From: Tamarix chinensis
Taxonomy: Eukaryota > Streptophyta > Magnoliopsida > Caryophyllales > Tamaricaceae
Direction: 5' to 3'
Assembly: GCA_030549775.1 (NCBI GenBank)
Contig: CM060173.1
Location: 41,330,110 to 41,394,109 of the forward strand
DNA length: 64,000 nucleotides
In this document: one piece after another, positions 11,790 to 23,895 of the stretch
How the letters are laid out: every line of letters begins with the position of its first letter
Position numbering within the stretch: position 1 is the stretch's first letter
Position numbers and translations under genes: made by a program
The notes under the pieces: generated by a model
Told to the model about the DNA's origin: nothing
The model's input: the letters and a program-made list of their open reading frames with translations, nothing else
Database searches by the model: none

Positions 11790-12595
11790 AATATTATTAA
11801 TAATAATTACTAATAATACTAGCAATAATAAGAATACTACTAATAATAATAGTACTCATAATAAGAATAATGATGGCTATAATGATAATAATGATGATAA
11901 TATCACTAATAATGGTAATAATAATAATAATAGTAGAAGTAGTAATAGTAATGAAAATAATAATAATACAAATAATAGTAGAATACTAAAAATAATAATT
12001 ATAGAAATAATAGCAATGATAATATTAGTTAGAAAGATAACATAATGACACTAGTATTAACCATAGTAATAATAATAATAATGATAGCGATAATGATAGT
12101 AACAATAATAACAATAATAACAATAACAATAATAATAATCACGATATTAATAATAATACAATAGTTGTAGCAATACTAATCATAACAAAAATACTAAGGT
12201 GGTAATATTAAATTATAATGTTAAGGATAATAACGATGGTAATAATCGATAAAATAATAAACGCATTAAATACAACAACGACAACAAAAATAATAACAAG
12301 GTAATAATAATAATAATAATAATAATAGTAAAGTTGATAATAATAATAATAATAATGATACTAATCATAATACTAGCAACAACCTCATAACCATGATAAT
12401 AGTAATGATAATAATAATAATGATAAGGGTAATAATAATAATAATAATGTTAATCATACTAATAATAGTAAGAATACTGCCATAATAATAATAATAACAA
12501 GGATAACAACAACATCGGTCATAGTTAGAGTAATAAACATGGGAATAATAATAATAATAATAATGACAATAGTAGTAATAATGATAGTAATGCTC

Positions 12596-12673
<78 letters not shown>

Positions 12674-12990
12674 GAATAATAATAATGATAATAACGATAG
12701 TAATATTAGAGGTACTAAGGATGTTAGTCATAGTTAAGGTAACACATGTAATAATAATAATAATAATAGTAATAACAATAGTAATAGTAGTAATAATAAT
12801 AATAACAATAGTAATAATAGTAATATTAGTAATAACTTAACAAGGTCTTATAGTTAATTAACGCCATTAATTAGAGGTTCTTAGGGTAAGGTTAGGTTCT
12901 AGTAATAATAATAAGGGTGGTAGTATTAGTAATAATAATGATAATGTTAATATTAATCATAATAATACTAATAATAGTAGTTAATAATAT
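11790..12990. repeat. Long AAT-rich triplet tract
   Basis: About 1.2 kb of imperfect AAT/TAA triplets with scattered AGT, GAT and AAC variants. The longest near-perfect run is about 12596-12672. Asn-rich translations from it are artefacts. The same module occurs as ATT in LTR G (60942-61330). Confidence 0.9.
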
Positions 12991-13022
12991 CAAATCATTA
13001 ATCACTTTTATTTTTTTAAGAT

Positions 13023-14080
13023 TTAGGGTTCAGGGTGTTGGGCAACCTGGCTGAGAGGTGGTGGCGCCGGTGGCGGCGCGGCGGCAGCTGCGGCGGCGGT
13101 GGAGGAAGGGAAGAGAGGGGAAAAATGGAGGTGGAGGGTAGGGAAGAGGGAAGTAGGGGAAAGTGGAGGTGTAGGGTGGTAGAGCAGGAACCGCTGATTG
13201 ATTTGGGGGGTAGTGGCGGAGCTGTAGGTGGCGGTGGAGGCGGCGCCGGCGGCATGAAGGTGGCGCCAGGGGTCGAAAGGCTGTTTCGGGAAGGCAACTT
13301 CGCGTGGCCAAGGCGACTCATGCGAGGCAAGGCAGGGGGAACTAGTAGTCTGGTTGTGTAGAGGGAGGTGCAGGGAGGATGTTGGTGGCACGGGCAGGTG
13401 GCAACGGTGGCCGAAGGCAGAGGAAAGGGCGGCTAAAGGTGGGGCGGTGTGCGGCTCTTGTTTTCTGGGTTCCAAATTTTGAACCTGATTAAGGCAATGG
13501 TTAGGGCTATTTATAGGGAAATTGGGACGAGAAATGATAAGGCTCGAGGGGGAGTAGGGGGTTAGGGTGTTGCGTGTCCGGCGAGGCCTGGCCGGCGCAG
13601 GTCTGCTGTTGCAGACCGAGACTCATTGGGGAGAGAGAGAGTGATTTCGTGTGGGAGAACACTGCACCGATTGGTCAAATCCACAGGGAAGACAAGGAGG
13701 TGGAGAGGGACAAAAAGACGGGAGCAATGGCGTGGCGTTGAAGGATTTTTTTCCTGGCGAAAATTTCGGTTGCAGGCGGCGGAAGGACAACGGTGCAAGG
13801 AGGAAGGAGAAGAAGAGGCTGGACCGGCGGTCCAACAGAAAAGAAAAGAAAGAAAAAAAAAGGGGGTGGGCCAAACCGACCGGGAAAAAAAAGGAAGGAG
13901 GGACGGGGAGAGGGACGGGCTGCGAGGGGGGAGGTGCTGGGCCTGGCAGGCCGGCCCAGTAGGGAAAAATAAGGAAGAGAAGGGGAAAGAAAGAAAAAAA
14001 AAGGAAAAAGGAGGGAGAAAAGGAAAAAGGGAAAAGGAAAAAAAAGGGAAATTAGTGGTTGGATTAATTAGCATGATTTG
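13023..14080 (-). other. GC-rich island of the solo LTR with proline-rich open frames
   Basis: A strikingly GC-rich, purine/pyrimidine-skewed kilobase in an otherwise AT-rich window. Minus-strand frames of 150 codons (13475-13023, proline- and alanine-rich) and 170 codons (14074-13562) stay open, but so do overlapping plus-strand frames, as expected from low-complexity sequence without AT-rich stops. The first frame starts about 35 bases downstream of the TATA box, so a short leader peptide cannot be excluded. LTR G has an equivalent island (59690-60880), but its largest frame overlaps the TATA box and shows no obvious protein match. I treat the island as U3/R sequence, not a gene. Confidence 0.6.
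13508..13515 (-). promoter_or_regulatory. LTR TATA box
   Basis: TATAAATA on the minus strand within CCCTATAAATAGCCC. The same octamer sits at the equivalent place in LTR G (60254-60261), J (45709-45716) and H (28464-28471). Transcription would start about 30 bp further along the minus strand, near 13480. Confidence 0.7.
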
Positions 14081-15723
14081 GGTAATTTGGGATGTTTAAT
14101 AAAATATAATTATCAAAATAATAATTAAATTCTATTTTTAGGTTAATTTAGGGAATTTTTGAAAGAAATTTCTTAAATTCCATTTTAATTAACAAAACAC
14201 TCTAATTTTCTCCAATTAAATTATTTATAAAGTTTATATTAATTTAAGACTATTTTATCCTTCTTAATTTAAACAAAGTAATTTATTTAATTAATTTCCA
14301 AATAAAATCATTAATTAGCTTAAAAATACCAACATTCCTTCTTTTTAGAACACTTATAAATTTCCTCTTAGTTTACCCTAATTAACTTCCTATTATTTTC
14401 ATAAAAGTAAATTATTTTGGTTAAACTTCCACATAAAAACCTTATTTAATAATAGATAATAGAAATTAAGATTTTTGGGGTATTTCACTCCTTTCTTCCC
14501 TCCTTCCTCCTTTCCCCTATTTTTTTTTACAGCCCCTATCCATTGTCTCCACAACCCAATCAACCACCACATCAACTCCCTTGCCTCCCCTACCTTATCC
14601 CTACACCACCACTAGCAGTTACTCGCCCCTTTCAACCATAGTTCCCTTCCTTTTCCTTCTCTTCTCCTTCTTAACCACTTCCCTATATTCCACCTTATGC
14701 CACTTGTTTTCCCTTTTCTACCACTACCGAAGCCACCCATAAACCCCCTAAAACCTCCTCTACAACCTCCTTACCTCAACCAACCAAGATCTCCCTTACA
14801 ACCCCTCCTTTATCCCTTTCTTTTTCTTTCCTTCTTCTTCTTCTTATCCTTCTTTCACACCACATTTCCAGCCCTGCTACCACCATCTTTTCCACCCTAA
14901 GCCACTAATCTTTGACCCTCGACCAACACCTACACCCTACCATCCGTCCTACACCTAGCCATTAAACTCACTCCCCTTCACAAGCCCTTAACCGAAACAC
15001 TTTGTCCTCATTCGAACCAACCCTTCCCCTTCTCCCAACTCTTCTCTTCATCTTTTATTTCCCTTTCCCATCATGCATGCAACGTGAGTTTTGTTGCACC
15101 TTATAAGTAAATTTACTAATTGTTGAGGCATAAATATAGTTAGTATTAATATGTATTTACAAAGCTTTTTGATAAAAAAATAACTCTTTTAATTTTATAC
15201 TACCAATATGCTTGTTTTAGTATTATTTCTAGGTACAAATTTCTACTAATCAAAGGTTAAACATTTTAATCGGGGTACCAATGAAGCTTAATTATTGTTG
15301 GAAATAAGGTAATCATAATACCACACTAAAATATGTGGATATATATGTATGCTAGCACATTAGGGGTTTTTAATATATTTGTGTGCATATTATATGATGT
15401 TAAATATATCATGATATATAGTTGAAGTGAAAAGCATGCCATATTATGAAGTGTGTCATGTGTATAAATCATGGTTAAGAAAGGAGCCTTATTGTTAATA
15501 ATAATATTAGATGCATATATATGTCATGATAAGACAATATGGCCATTTGTAGTAGAGATATGTTAATATGAGCCCTAGGAAAATTTTACTAATTTTACTT
15601 ATACAAAGGAGGTGGTCGAAATAAGTGTGTAGGGTGGGTGATAATGGGTAGTAATAATACATAATCATTATTGGTGGTGTTAGGTAATGCATGTGGACCA
15701 TGGGTATTAACATTTTATGTGTT

Positions 15724-16290
15724 AGGGGTATTTTGGTAAGTTTAGCATAAAAAGGGGAAACTTGGTAATTTCATGAGTATAAAGGGTAATTTGGTAAATT
15801 ATTAAATAACAAGGCATTTTAGTAATTTTGCATTAAAAAGGGACAATATGGTAGTTTTATGAGAAAAAAAGGGTAAAATGGTAATCTAGTAAGTAAGACA
15901 GGTATTTTGGTAATTTGGCTTGAAAAACAAGTAACTTGGTAATTTTATGAGTAAAAAGGGTAATTTAGAAAGTAAGAGGGGTATTTTGGCAATTTGGCAT
16001 GAAAAAAGGGTAATTTTCTTATTTAACAAGTATGAGGGGTAAATTGGTAAATTTAACATGTATAAAGGGTAATTTTGTAATTTAAAAAATATAAAGGGAA
16101 ATTGGGTAATTATATAAGAAAAAAGGGTAAATTGGTAATTTCATAGGTATGAAGGGTGTTTTTGGTAATTATACTTGTATGAAGGGTATTTCGGTAATTT
16201 CGCAAGTAAAAGGGTATTTTAATAAATAGGCATGTAAGAGGGGTAATTTAGTAATTTTGTAAGTAAAGAGGGGTAGATTGGTACTTATCA
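15724..16290. repeat. Degenerate minisatellite, unit about 28-33 bp
   Basis: About 18-20 tandem copies of a unit like AAAGGGTAATTTGGTAATTT plus a variable ATGAGTA-type spacer. Units differ by substitutions and small indels. No such array was seen at the equivalent place in the other LTRs of the window. Confidence 0.9.
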
Positions 16291-17339
16291 TTTAACATGA
16301 AAATGTATTTAATAAGCCTCCACATTAAGAAATAATAGATATTAAATAATATAATAAAGGTTTATGGCCTTACTATCACTTGTTTAAGTATAACCCTGTT
16401 TATTATAAGGATAAGGGTACTTCGGTAAATCGGTGAATGTCATAAGGATAATGCATGGTATTGGGTGGAATGCCTAATTAAGGAAATGATATGATGTTTA
16501 TTTTATAATCATAAAAGAGGTGTCTTAATTATTAATTATGCATGGAAGTGTATGCTGGATGTGCTAGAAGTATGTGTTTATATATTCAATGATCACTTTT
16601 GTATAGAGTACTTGATTCTATGACCAGTAGTATGATTATGATATGATAAACTATTATGGCATGTGAACAAATGAAAATGAATTATGTGATGAAAATAAAG
16701 GATAAGAGGAGACCTTAGCCTTAGGGGCATTTTGGTCATTTTGACCTAAGGTTCCTAAGTATAAGAATTAGAACCTAGGATGGCCTGAGTGGATTATTAA
16801 AGTTAACATGGATAATAATAATAATAAGGATTACTTAATAATAACATAAAAAAATAAAAATGATTAAGTATATGATTGAAGTGTTTCTCATGGTCACCTT
16901 AGTTAAGACACTAGTAATGAAAGTGGAAGACCTCGAGATTGGGAATGATGGCTCTTTATGGGTCGCTACCCTAAAGACATAGTTTAGTCCATGATTATTC
17001 TATATTTTGCTAGTGTGCATGATTGCCCTTTCTAGGCCCTACATCTTATTCTATTTAGCTCTATGGACCAACTTAAGGGGTATGCATACTTATGGATATA
17101 TGTCCTTGTCGGTAGGGTACTGTGTGTCCTTATGCACCAGTACAACCAGGATAACTTTACATCCCTAGGTTTATGTTTGGAGGGTACTGTGCTGCTCGTA
17201 TGCATGAGTATGAATGATGTACCATTGTATCTTGAGGTTCTTATTCTCCCCCTCGAGTTAAATAAATGGAATTGTTGTGTTAATTAAGTGGAAAAATACT
17301 AATAATTTAACGTAAAAGATTATTGAGACAAGCCTAGAT

Positions 17340-17615
17340 GAATTATATCATTTGTACCTATCCACCGACACCGACTATAATAGTGGGGCATTCCTAGCTC
17401 AATAAACCAAACCATAGAAGATAATAACTCATAGGAAATATAATAATTTGTTATAGTGGAACACTATGTGAGTTGGTGCCAGATCAATCCACTGGCGAGA
17501 ATATTGGCCAAAAGCATTTTGCTATGGGCACTGATCCACAAAAAAATAATAGTTACTAGGTGGGTTCTATCCTATAGTGTATTTCAAATCCACCGGCTAT
17601 GATAATAGGGTTCCC
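17340..17615 (+). repeat. CCAC-TATT-GGTGG composite array (level-4 LTR)
   Basis: The array is in reverse reading (ATCCACTGGCGAGAATATTGG, CACCGGCTATGATAATAGGG), as expected for a plus-oriented LTR. It ends at GGGTTCCCGTATTCACATGG, where other copies continue. Confidence 0.8.
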
Positions 17616-17627
17616 GTATTCACATGG

Positions 17628-19021
17628 ATATACTTATTTTCCCACAAATCAAACTTTATTCGGCCAATATTACTCTTCTAATTTTTATTCACCCAAAAAA
17701 TACAACTTAGCATAGAAATCTCGTATCAGCACTTCTTTCATTATTCTTACTTTCATCCTATCATATATTTCATATTAGTATATATTATCATCAACAACAT
17801 GAATTTAATAGTGAAATAAACACAACATGGTAATAAACATATTCATATAAGAATTTATCACAAAACCTATACATCGATTAGTATGCTTACAAAAAAGCCT
17901 CCAATCGTTAAACACGCTTATCCTGTCCTGCCTCTTCTAGAACTTTTGGTAAATCACCTAAGAATAATAACAAAACATCATTAAAATTTAAATAATATAA
18001 TTAAGAAGGAGTTTAAGGGAATAAAAAGTCAAAGGATTGGAGAAAAACCAAAATAATGCTCGAAGGTGTGGTCGGTAAAATTTGATAGAACAAAAGAGGG
18101 GATCGATTAGGGTTACCAAGCAAGGGGGCTAACAATGGCTGAGTTTTTTCTAGAAAGGGTGTAGACTATGGTGATAATTGATGCAATAAGGAATTGAAAG
18201 AAAAGAAGTACATGGTTTGGTGCGTTTTACCATAGGTAGTGGGTGTGGGAAATGTAACTCTAGTTGGTAGTAGGGGGTAGGATCAGCAAGTTTTGATGCA
18301 CCTAAGGGGCTAGTTGTAGCGAGTTTTGATGGATCTTAAGGTGAGGCAATGGAAAATGTTTTTGGTCATCATGGTGAAGGAAATGCAAGGGCTACCGGTG
18401 GTGGTGGTATGGGAGCCTTAGTTGGGCTCGGTACTGATGGTTTTTTGGGGTGGTTTTGGCAAAGGAAATGAGAGGAAAAGAAAGAGGAGGAAAGGCTGAA
18501 TGGTGGTGAAATTATTTTTTTTTTTTGTGAAAATGGATGGAGAAGTAGAGGTGGTTTGATGCATTAAGTTTTCCTTATATAAACATATATGCACACAAAA
18601 AGAGAAGAGCAAGGGTGTTAATTGGGAAAGAATTTTAATGTAGAAAAAGAGGGAGTTGATGGGTGATAGTGAGGGTAGTGTGTGTAGGCCATGGAGTATG
18701 GAGCACAACAAGGAATATTTGGTTGGGGAAAAAGAATTTATTCACGGAAGGAAAAAGAAGAAGTTGGGGAAGTGGGGAAAGGAAAAGAAAAAGAAAAAGG
18801 AAAAGAATTTAGCTTTGGGTTTAGAATTAGGATTAGGTTAAAATAATTTAGGCAAGGATATGTATTAATTATTTGAAGTAAATAAATAAAAATTTGAGTT
18901 AGGATAAAATTTAGGATTAGGGAGTTAGGGTAAGAAAGAAAAATAAATTTCCTGAGGTTGGCACTAGGTTATAATATTAATTAATTGAGATTAGGTTTAG
19001 GTAAAATTTTAAGGTATGACA
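17628..19021 (-). mobile_element. Element B: 3' LTR, proximal piece
   Basis: On the minus strand the LTR starts at 19021 (TGTCATACCTTAAAATTTTA) right after the polypurine tract and runs to 17628. It aligns with about 27025-25618 of the 5' LTR, including the stretch AAGAATAATAACAAAACAT and the GGTGTGGTCGG block. A TATA-like TATATAAGG lies on the minus strand near 18580 in this copy and near 26585 in the 5' copy. Confidence 0.85.
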
Positions 19022-20600
19022 TCACTACCCCCATAAAAGAGACTTTATCTCCATAGTTAGGAAGTTGAGGTTAGGGAAGAAGAGAAAAAGTATGTGAGGA
19101 ATGTGATATCGATGGTTAAATCTATTGGAGTTGACACTATACTACTAAGGACTACCCCCTTGAAAGAAAGAAAACTACAAACCTAACACATATGTACTAA
19201 AAAGCTCAATATGAATCTTACGCATATCCTTCTCGGTCTCTCAAGTCACCTCCTATGCTCCATGATGGCTTCAAAGGATCTTCACTAGAAGAACTGAGCT
19301 TGTCCGGCTGCATCAAATCTTAGAGTTGAGAATCCTCGGTGGCCTCTCTTCATAAGATAAAGAATCATTGAGCTCGATTTCATCTGGTCAAATCACAAGG
19401 GATGGATCTCCGATATGCTTGCTTAGCTGTGAAATGTGGAAGACATTAAGAATTTGAACCATTTTTGGTGGAAGTGTTAGGTAGTATGCAATTTTTCCAA
19501 CCCTATTAAGAATCGCTTAAGGACCAATGTATTTGGAGCTTATCTTACCTTTCCAACCAAATCTCTACACCTCTTTGGTGCAAGAAACCCTCAACAAAAC
19601 TTGATCCCCTAGCCCAAATCCATCACTAAGGCACCTTTGATAAGCATTGATCTTCTTGTGACTTTACTCTACTCTCATCCTATCCTGGATCAACTGAACT
19701 TTCTCAGTCATCTCCTCAATCATCACTGGTCCAAGTACAATAGTCTCACTGATGTTGTTCCAACACAAGGGTATCTGAAACTTACATCCATATAGTGCCT
19801 TAATGGGTTCCATCTCTATGCTAACATGATAACTATTGTTATATGAGAACTCAACCAAAATTAGATGCACCTTTAACAGCCTTGAAAGTCCAAAACCCAA
19901 GCATACCATTAAGTATCTAAATTATCATCTCAGTCTAGCCATATGTAGTTGGGTGAAAAACGGTATTAATCCTTAATCTTGTGCTTATAGCCTCTTACAA
20001 ATTCCCTCAAAAGTGAAAAAAAAGAAATCTTGAATCCCGATCGGAGACTATATTGATAGGTGTACCATGCATACTCATGACAAACCTCATATGCACATTG
20101 GCTAGTAGATTCATAGTCCAAGTTGACTTCACTTGCATGAATACCTCGTAGTTAGTTAACTTGTTAATGACTACCCAGATCATGTTGCACCGGCTATGAG
20201 ACCTTGGTACCCATTCGAAAAATTTATAGAGATGGAATCCCACATCTAAATTGGAACATCTAAAGGTTGAACTAACCCTTTAGGTCTTTGATGTTTGATC
20301 TTGACCTGCTGACAGGTCAAACATCTTGAAAGAATCTCTGCCACTTCTCCCTTCATGTAAGGTTACGAGTAGATCCTCATGAGGTGTTTGTACAATGTAT
20401 CCCCTCCTAGATAGATTTAACCTGAAGTATATTGACCCTCCTATAAAATCCGACGCTTTAGATCAGCGTAGCTCTAAGGTATACACCATCAAACTTTGTA
20501 GCGAATGCTACCATCCTTTTCAATATGGAAACCATCAACTCGATAGCCCTAAATCTTTTGTGAAATCCTTTCAAGCTTGACATCCCTAGGCTATCCCAGT
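19022..20600 (-). pseudogene. Element B: integrase and chromodomain region of pol
   Basis: Decayed integrase on the minus strand. The catalytic core is visible at 20243-20007, with a WVVINKLTNYEVF stretch and GTPINIVSDRDSRF around the second catalytic Asp. The region FSYNNSYHVSIEMEP...ALYGCK (about 19850-19780) and the following LGPVMIEEMTEKVQLIQDRM are typical of gypsy integrase. The C-terminal and chromodomain part lies at about 19650-19200 and is heavily decayed. A purine-rich tract (TTATGGGGGTAGTGA on the minus strand) sits immediately before the LTR. It is not functional. Confidence 0.88.
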
Positions 20601-22650
20601 ATAATCTCATCAAAAACCATTAGCGTGATCATCAATCTACTTATCCGATTATCTAAGTCACTATGCTGGATCATCTCTATCCTCATCTCACCAAGCTCCT
20701 CCATCAACCAACTATATACCATAATAGAACTCAAAAAAAGTGTGATGTCTTCCTACTCAAGGCATCTACAATGATGTTGTCCTTACCCTCATGGTAGGTC
20801 AACTCGATATCATAGTCCTTCAATAACTCAAGCCATCTCCTTTGCCTCATATTCAACTTCTTGAGAGTGAATATATGCTTGAGGCTCTTATGGTTGGTGT
20901 AGAATTTGCACTAAGTCTAATATAGATAATGTATCCAAATCTTCTATGTAAAATTGATGACCTCCAACCATAAATAATGTGTGAAGTAATTCTTCTCATG
21001 TTGCTTCAAGTAGTGAGAAGATTAAGCCACTACATTACTATGTTACATCAAAACACAACCTAGTTTGTGCTTAGACGTATCACTATTGACCTCAAATTAT
21101 TCTATACCTGAAGGTAGAGTAAAAAATGGAGTCGTAGTTAACCACTGTTTCAACTCCTAAAATTCTCCCTCAGAAGCATCATCCCACTAAAATTGGGTCA
21201 TCTTCTTTAGAAGGTTCTTTACGAGATGAGCTACTTTCAAGAAGCCCTAAATAAAGAGTCTGTAATACCCACTCAATCACAGGAAACTAGAAACCTTAGG
21301 GATGCTAGTAGGGGCCTTCCACTTAGTCACTACCAAATCTTTACTTAATCCAATGCAAGTCCTCCTACTAACACCACTGTCCCAAAAATGCTAACACCAC
21401 TTATCCAAAACTAGCACTTAGAGAGTTTGGCATATAACTTTTGCTCTCTAAGGAGTGTAAATATTGTTAGAAGATGCTGCTCGTGCTCCTCTCCACTCCT
21501 AAAGTAAACAAAGATGTCATCTATGAAAACCACCACAAATAGAGGAATAGCTAAATAATCCTCGTCATCAAATCTATGAAGACAACAGATGCCTTAGTGA
21601 GCCAAAAAGGCATCATTGTGAACCTCTAGTGCTCATACCATGTATGATGTCTATCTCAATGATACACAACTAATGATATCCTATACTCAAGTTGATCTTT
21701 GAGAAGATATAAGTATCCCAAATTTGTTCAAATAGATTGTTTATCCTTGGAAGCGGAAAGTTGTTCTTCACCATCAATTAGTTAATACCTCGATAACCAA
21801 TGCACAAACAAAGGCTCCATCCTTCTTCTTCATGAAAAATACTAGTGCTCCCTATTTACCCGTGCTCCATTACCTCCTCCAACTAGGCCTTCAACTCCTA
21901 AAACTCTATCAGTGTCATCTAAAAAGGCACCTCTAAAGTTGGCTCGGTCTCTTGCATGAACTCAAAAGTGAAGTCCATCTTACGTACCGGTGGCATGCTT
22001 GTGATATCCTCTAGAAATATGTAAGATAACTCCTGAGCAACTAAAATATCCCACAGTGGTGACACATACTTTTCATCTCTAGAACTTTGCACAAATACAT
22101 AGGGTAACCCCATTACACAAAAGAATATAATGTATGGGCAGATATGAATTTTTTTGTAGGCCTAGCCATGCATCTACTATAGGATACCCTAGCATCTTGA
22201 GGTCCCCACAACATTACTCACTCTTGTGTATAGTCTATCACTGCCTTATACCTCCCTAACATATTCATCCTAAGGATAACATCAAATTCCAAAAGATTCA
22301 TCTCAATCAATTCTACTAGAAGTCTACCCTACCTATCTCTAAGGCCATTCTTGAATAGAGCCTAGTGCAATACAATCTATCCTCAGAAAGGAACGTCATG
22401 GACACTAATGTAGAAGAGCACGGGGATAAGGCAACTCTAGTAATAAATGAAATAGATACAAAAGATAGAGATTCCCTTGAACTAAATAATGCATAAATTG
22501 GTAGTGAGAGGATGGAGAACAAACCACCAACCTCATCCAACTATCGATCGCCCTCTGGCTAATTGATGACATTCAAGCACCCACCTAATATTCCTCCCTA
22601 GTATCCTCTATGATATCCTCTAAAACCCTAAGTTTGTCCTCCTCCCTTTT
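20601..22650 (-). pseudogene. Element B: protease, reverse transcriptase and RNase H region of pol
   Basis: Minus strand. RNase H: FEVNSDTSKHKLGCVLM near 21100 and HKSLKHIFTLKKLNMRQRRW near 20880. Reverse transcriptase: VFFMKKKDGAF near 21840 and the catalytic FIDDI box within VVVFIDDIFVYFRSGEEHE (about 21535-21480); the two Asp of the active site are intact. The aspartic protease should lie at about 22100-22600, where the frame is too decayed to place the catalytic triplet. Stops and frameshifts are frequent throughout. Confidence 0.88.
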
Positions 22651-23560
22651 TAGGAAAACAATGAGGCCCCTATGGTCTCCATTTATTCTCCCTAGGATAT
22701 CCACTTTCTAGGGTAGGTGCTCTCTGCTGAAACTGTTGTGATTGGTAGGTCTACTGCAGATAAGCCTACTATAGTGGTAAAATAGGTCCCCTTTATTGAA
22801 GCTAACCTCCCTATGGCTAGAACTGACCCCTCTATTACTGACACTTAAAAGGTTGATGGCCTCTCCTACCACCAATATAGCAATAGAAAGGTCTATCATC
22901 ATAGTCTCCGCCTAGATCATATCTACCACACCATCGATAGATAGAACATCTCGATGGATCATGACGTCTGATGGGACCATTTGGCTGACTCCTCTACTGG
23001 AATCCTAGAGGTTAGCCTCTTTAGAGATGTATCCTACCTCCTTAACCCTATGTCTTTGGCTTCCTCTTACTTAGAATGGAAGATTGATCCTATATCATAG
23101 TATTGGTGACACACATTCGCTAATACAACTTGGCTAAGTCTTGGAAAGCCATGCCACTCATCATCCCACAGATGCTGAAAAGGAGCCTCGGCTCAAACTC
23201 GTCAACAATAGTCAACTCACTTTCTCACTTTCATGCCTCTATGGGTAAGATGCATAAAATCCTTTAGTTTATCCTTCTTAAGACCATCAGGAAAAAACTT
23301 GGTATGAATCACCCTCTTGAAGTCCTCCCAAGATATCGGTGGTGCTTCCTACACACAAATACCTACCTATTAGGCATTAATGGATCCTCAAATAAAAACC
23401 ACTACTATGCCTACCTTATTAGTAAGTGGACAATCCACAGCCTCATACATCTTGTCCATGTCCCGAATCCATCCCTCTAAGATGACCGCGTCCTCTTCAC
23501 TAGCATAGATTGGCAGGTGATGTCCTGTAACACTTTAATGTCAGTCTTTTCAGCCCTCCT
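22651..23560 (-). pseudogene. Element B: gag remnant
   Basis: Minus strand. The N-terminal gag domain is recognisable near 23500-23390 (EDAVILEGWIRDMDKMYEAVDCP, typical of chromovirus gag). It is followed by an ISWEDFKRVIHTKFFPDGLKKD block near 23330 that matches the conserved gag segment before the zinc knuckle. A knuckle-like region lies near 22750 but no intact CCHC remains. Confidence 0.82.
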
Positions 23561-23895
23561 TTGGATGATTTGGAGGTGGTGGTTGCAGCTAAGGCTACAA
23601 TTGAAGTGCATGCCTAATGAACTTAATGAATGCTTCAATGGTTTCCTCTATATGACCAATGCAACCATTAAGAGCCATGAAAAACTATCTAGAGGACATG
23701 AAATAAGTTAGGGAAAATATTCGTAGTTAATCACATTTAAAGGTTACCTAGGCTACCTGTTCTTGATTCGTCATAAGTTAATCTAGGTTTTTGAAAAATT
23801 AAGTTTTTCTAAAATATGAAATAGACTAGTAAATTCAAACAAAGGATCGTTTGAACACTAAATTTTGAAAATAAAATATGGTAATCAAAACCAAA

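Larger units (their letters stand above)
9466..14487 (-). mobile_element. 5,022-bp solo LTR of a large-LTR gypsy family
   Basis: The unit starts TGTAACGCCCCC (9466) and ends GGGGTATTTCA (14487). These ends are inverted relatives of each other, as in the other LTRs here, and both sides carry CTCCT (9461-9465 and 14488-14492), a perfect 5-bp target duplication. No gag or pol is inside. Minus-strand order: AT-rich start (14487 to about 14100), CT/GC-rich promoter region, TATA box (13508-13515), GC-rich island, 1.2-kb AAT tract, splice-like block (11516-11575), GCATG repeats, CCAC-TATT-GGTGG array, and hairpin pair near the end (9898-9953). LTR G (59288 onward) has the same modules in the same order on the opposite strand. 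The CpG-rich, less decayed state suggests a fairly recent insertion. Confidence 0.85.
14493..17622 (+). mobile_element. Nested LTR (level 4), right piece
   Basis: Continuation of the plus-oriented LTR begun at 8479, after the CTCCT duplication. It holds the rest of the CT-rich section (to about 15080), AT-rich sequence, a roughly 30-bp tandem array (15724-16290), a CTTAGGGGCATTTTGGTCATTT-like block (about 16715), a block shared with S1 (AAGACCTCGAGATTGGGAATG, about 16927), and a CACTATT array in plus-LTR orientation. It stops in the middle of the array module, so the last roughly 600 bp expected from relatives is missing. Confidence 0.75.

Noticed and set aside
11779..12045. Asn-rich 88-codon frame
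   Set aside because: It is the translation of an AAT triplet tract.
13562..14099. Overlapping 157- and 170-codon frames on both strands
   Set aside because: Strong purine/pyrimidine skew removes stop codons on both strands; composition is low-complexity (Lys/Glu/Arg one way, Phe/Pro/Ser the other).
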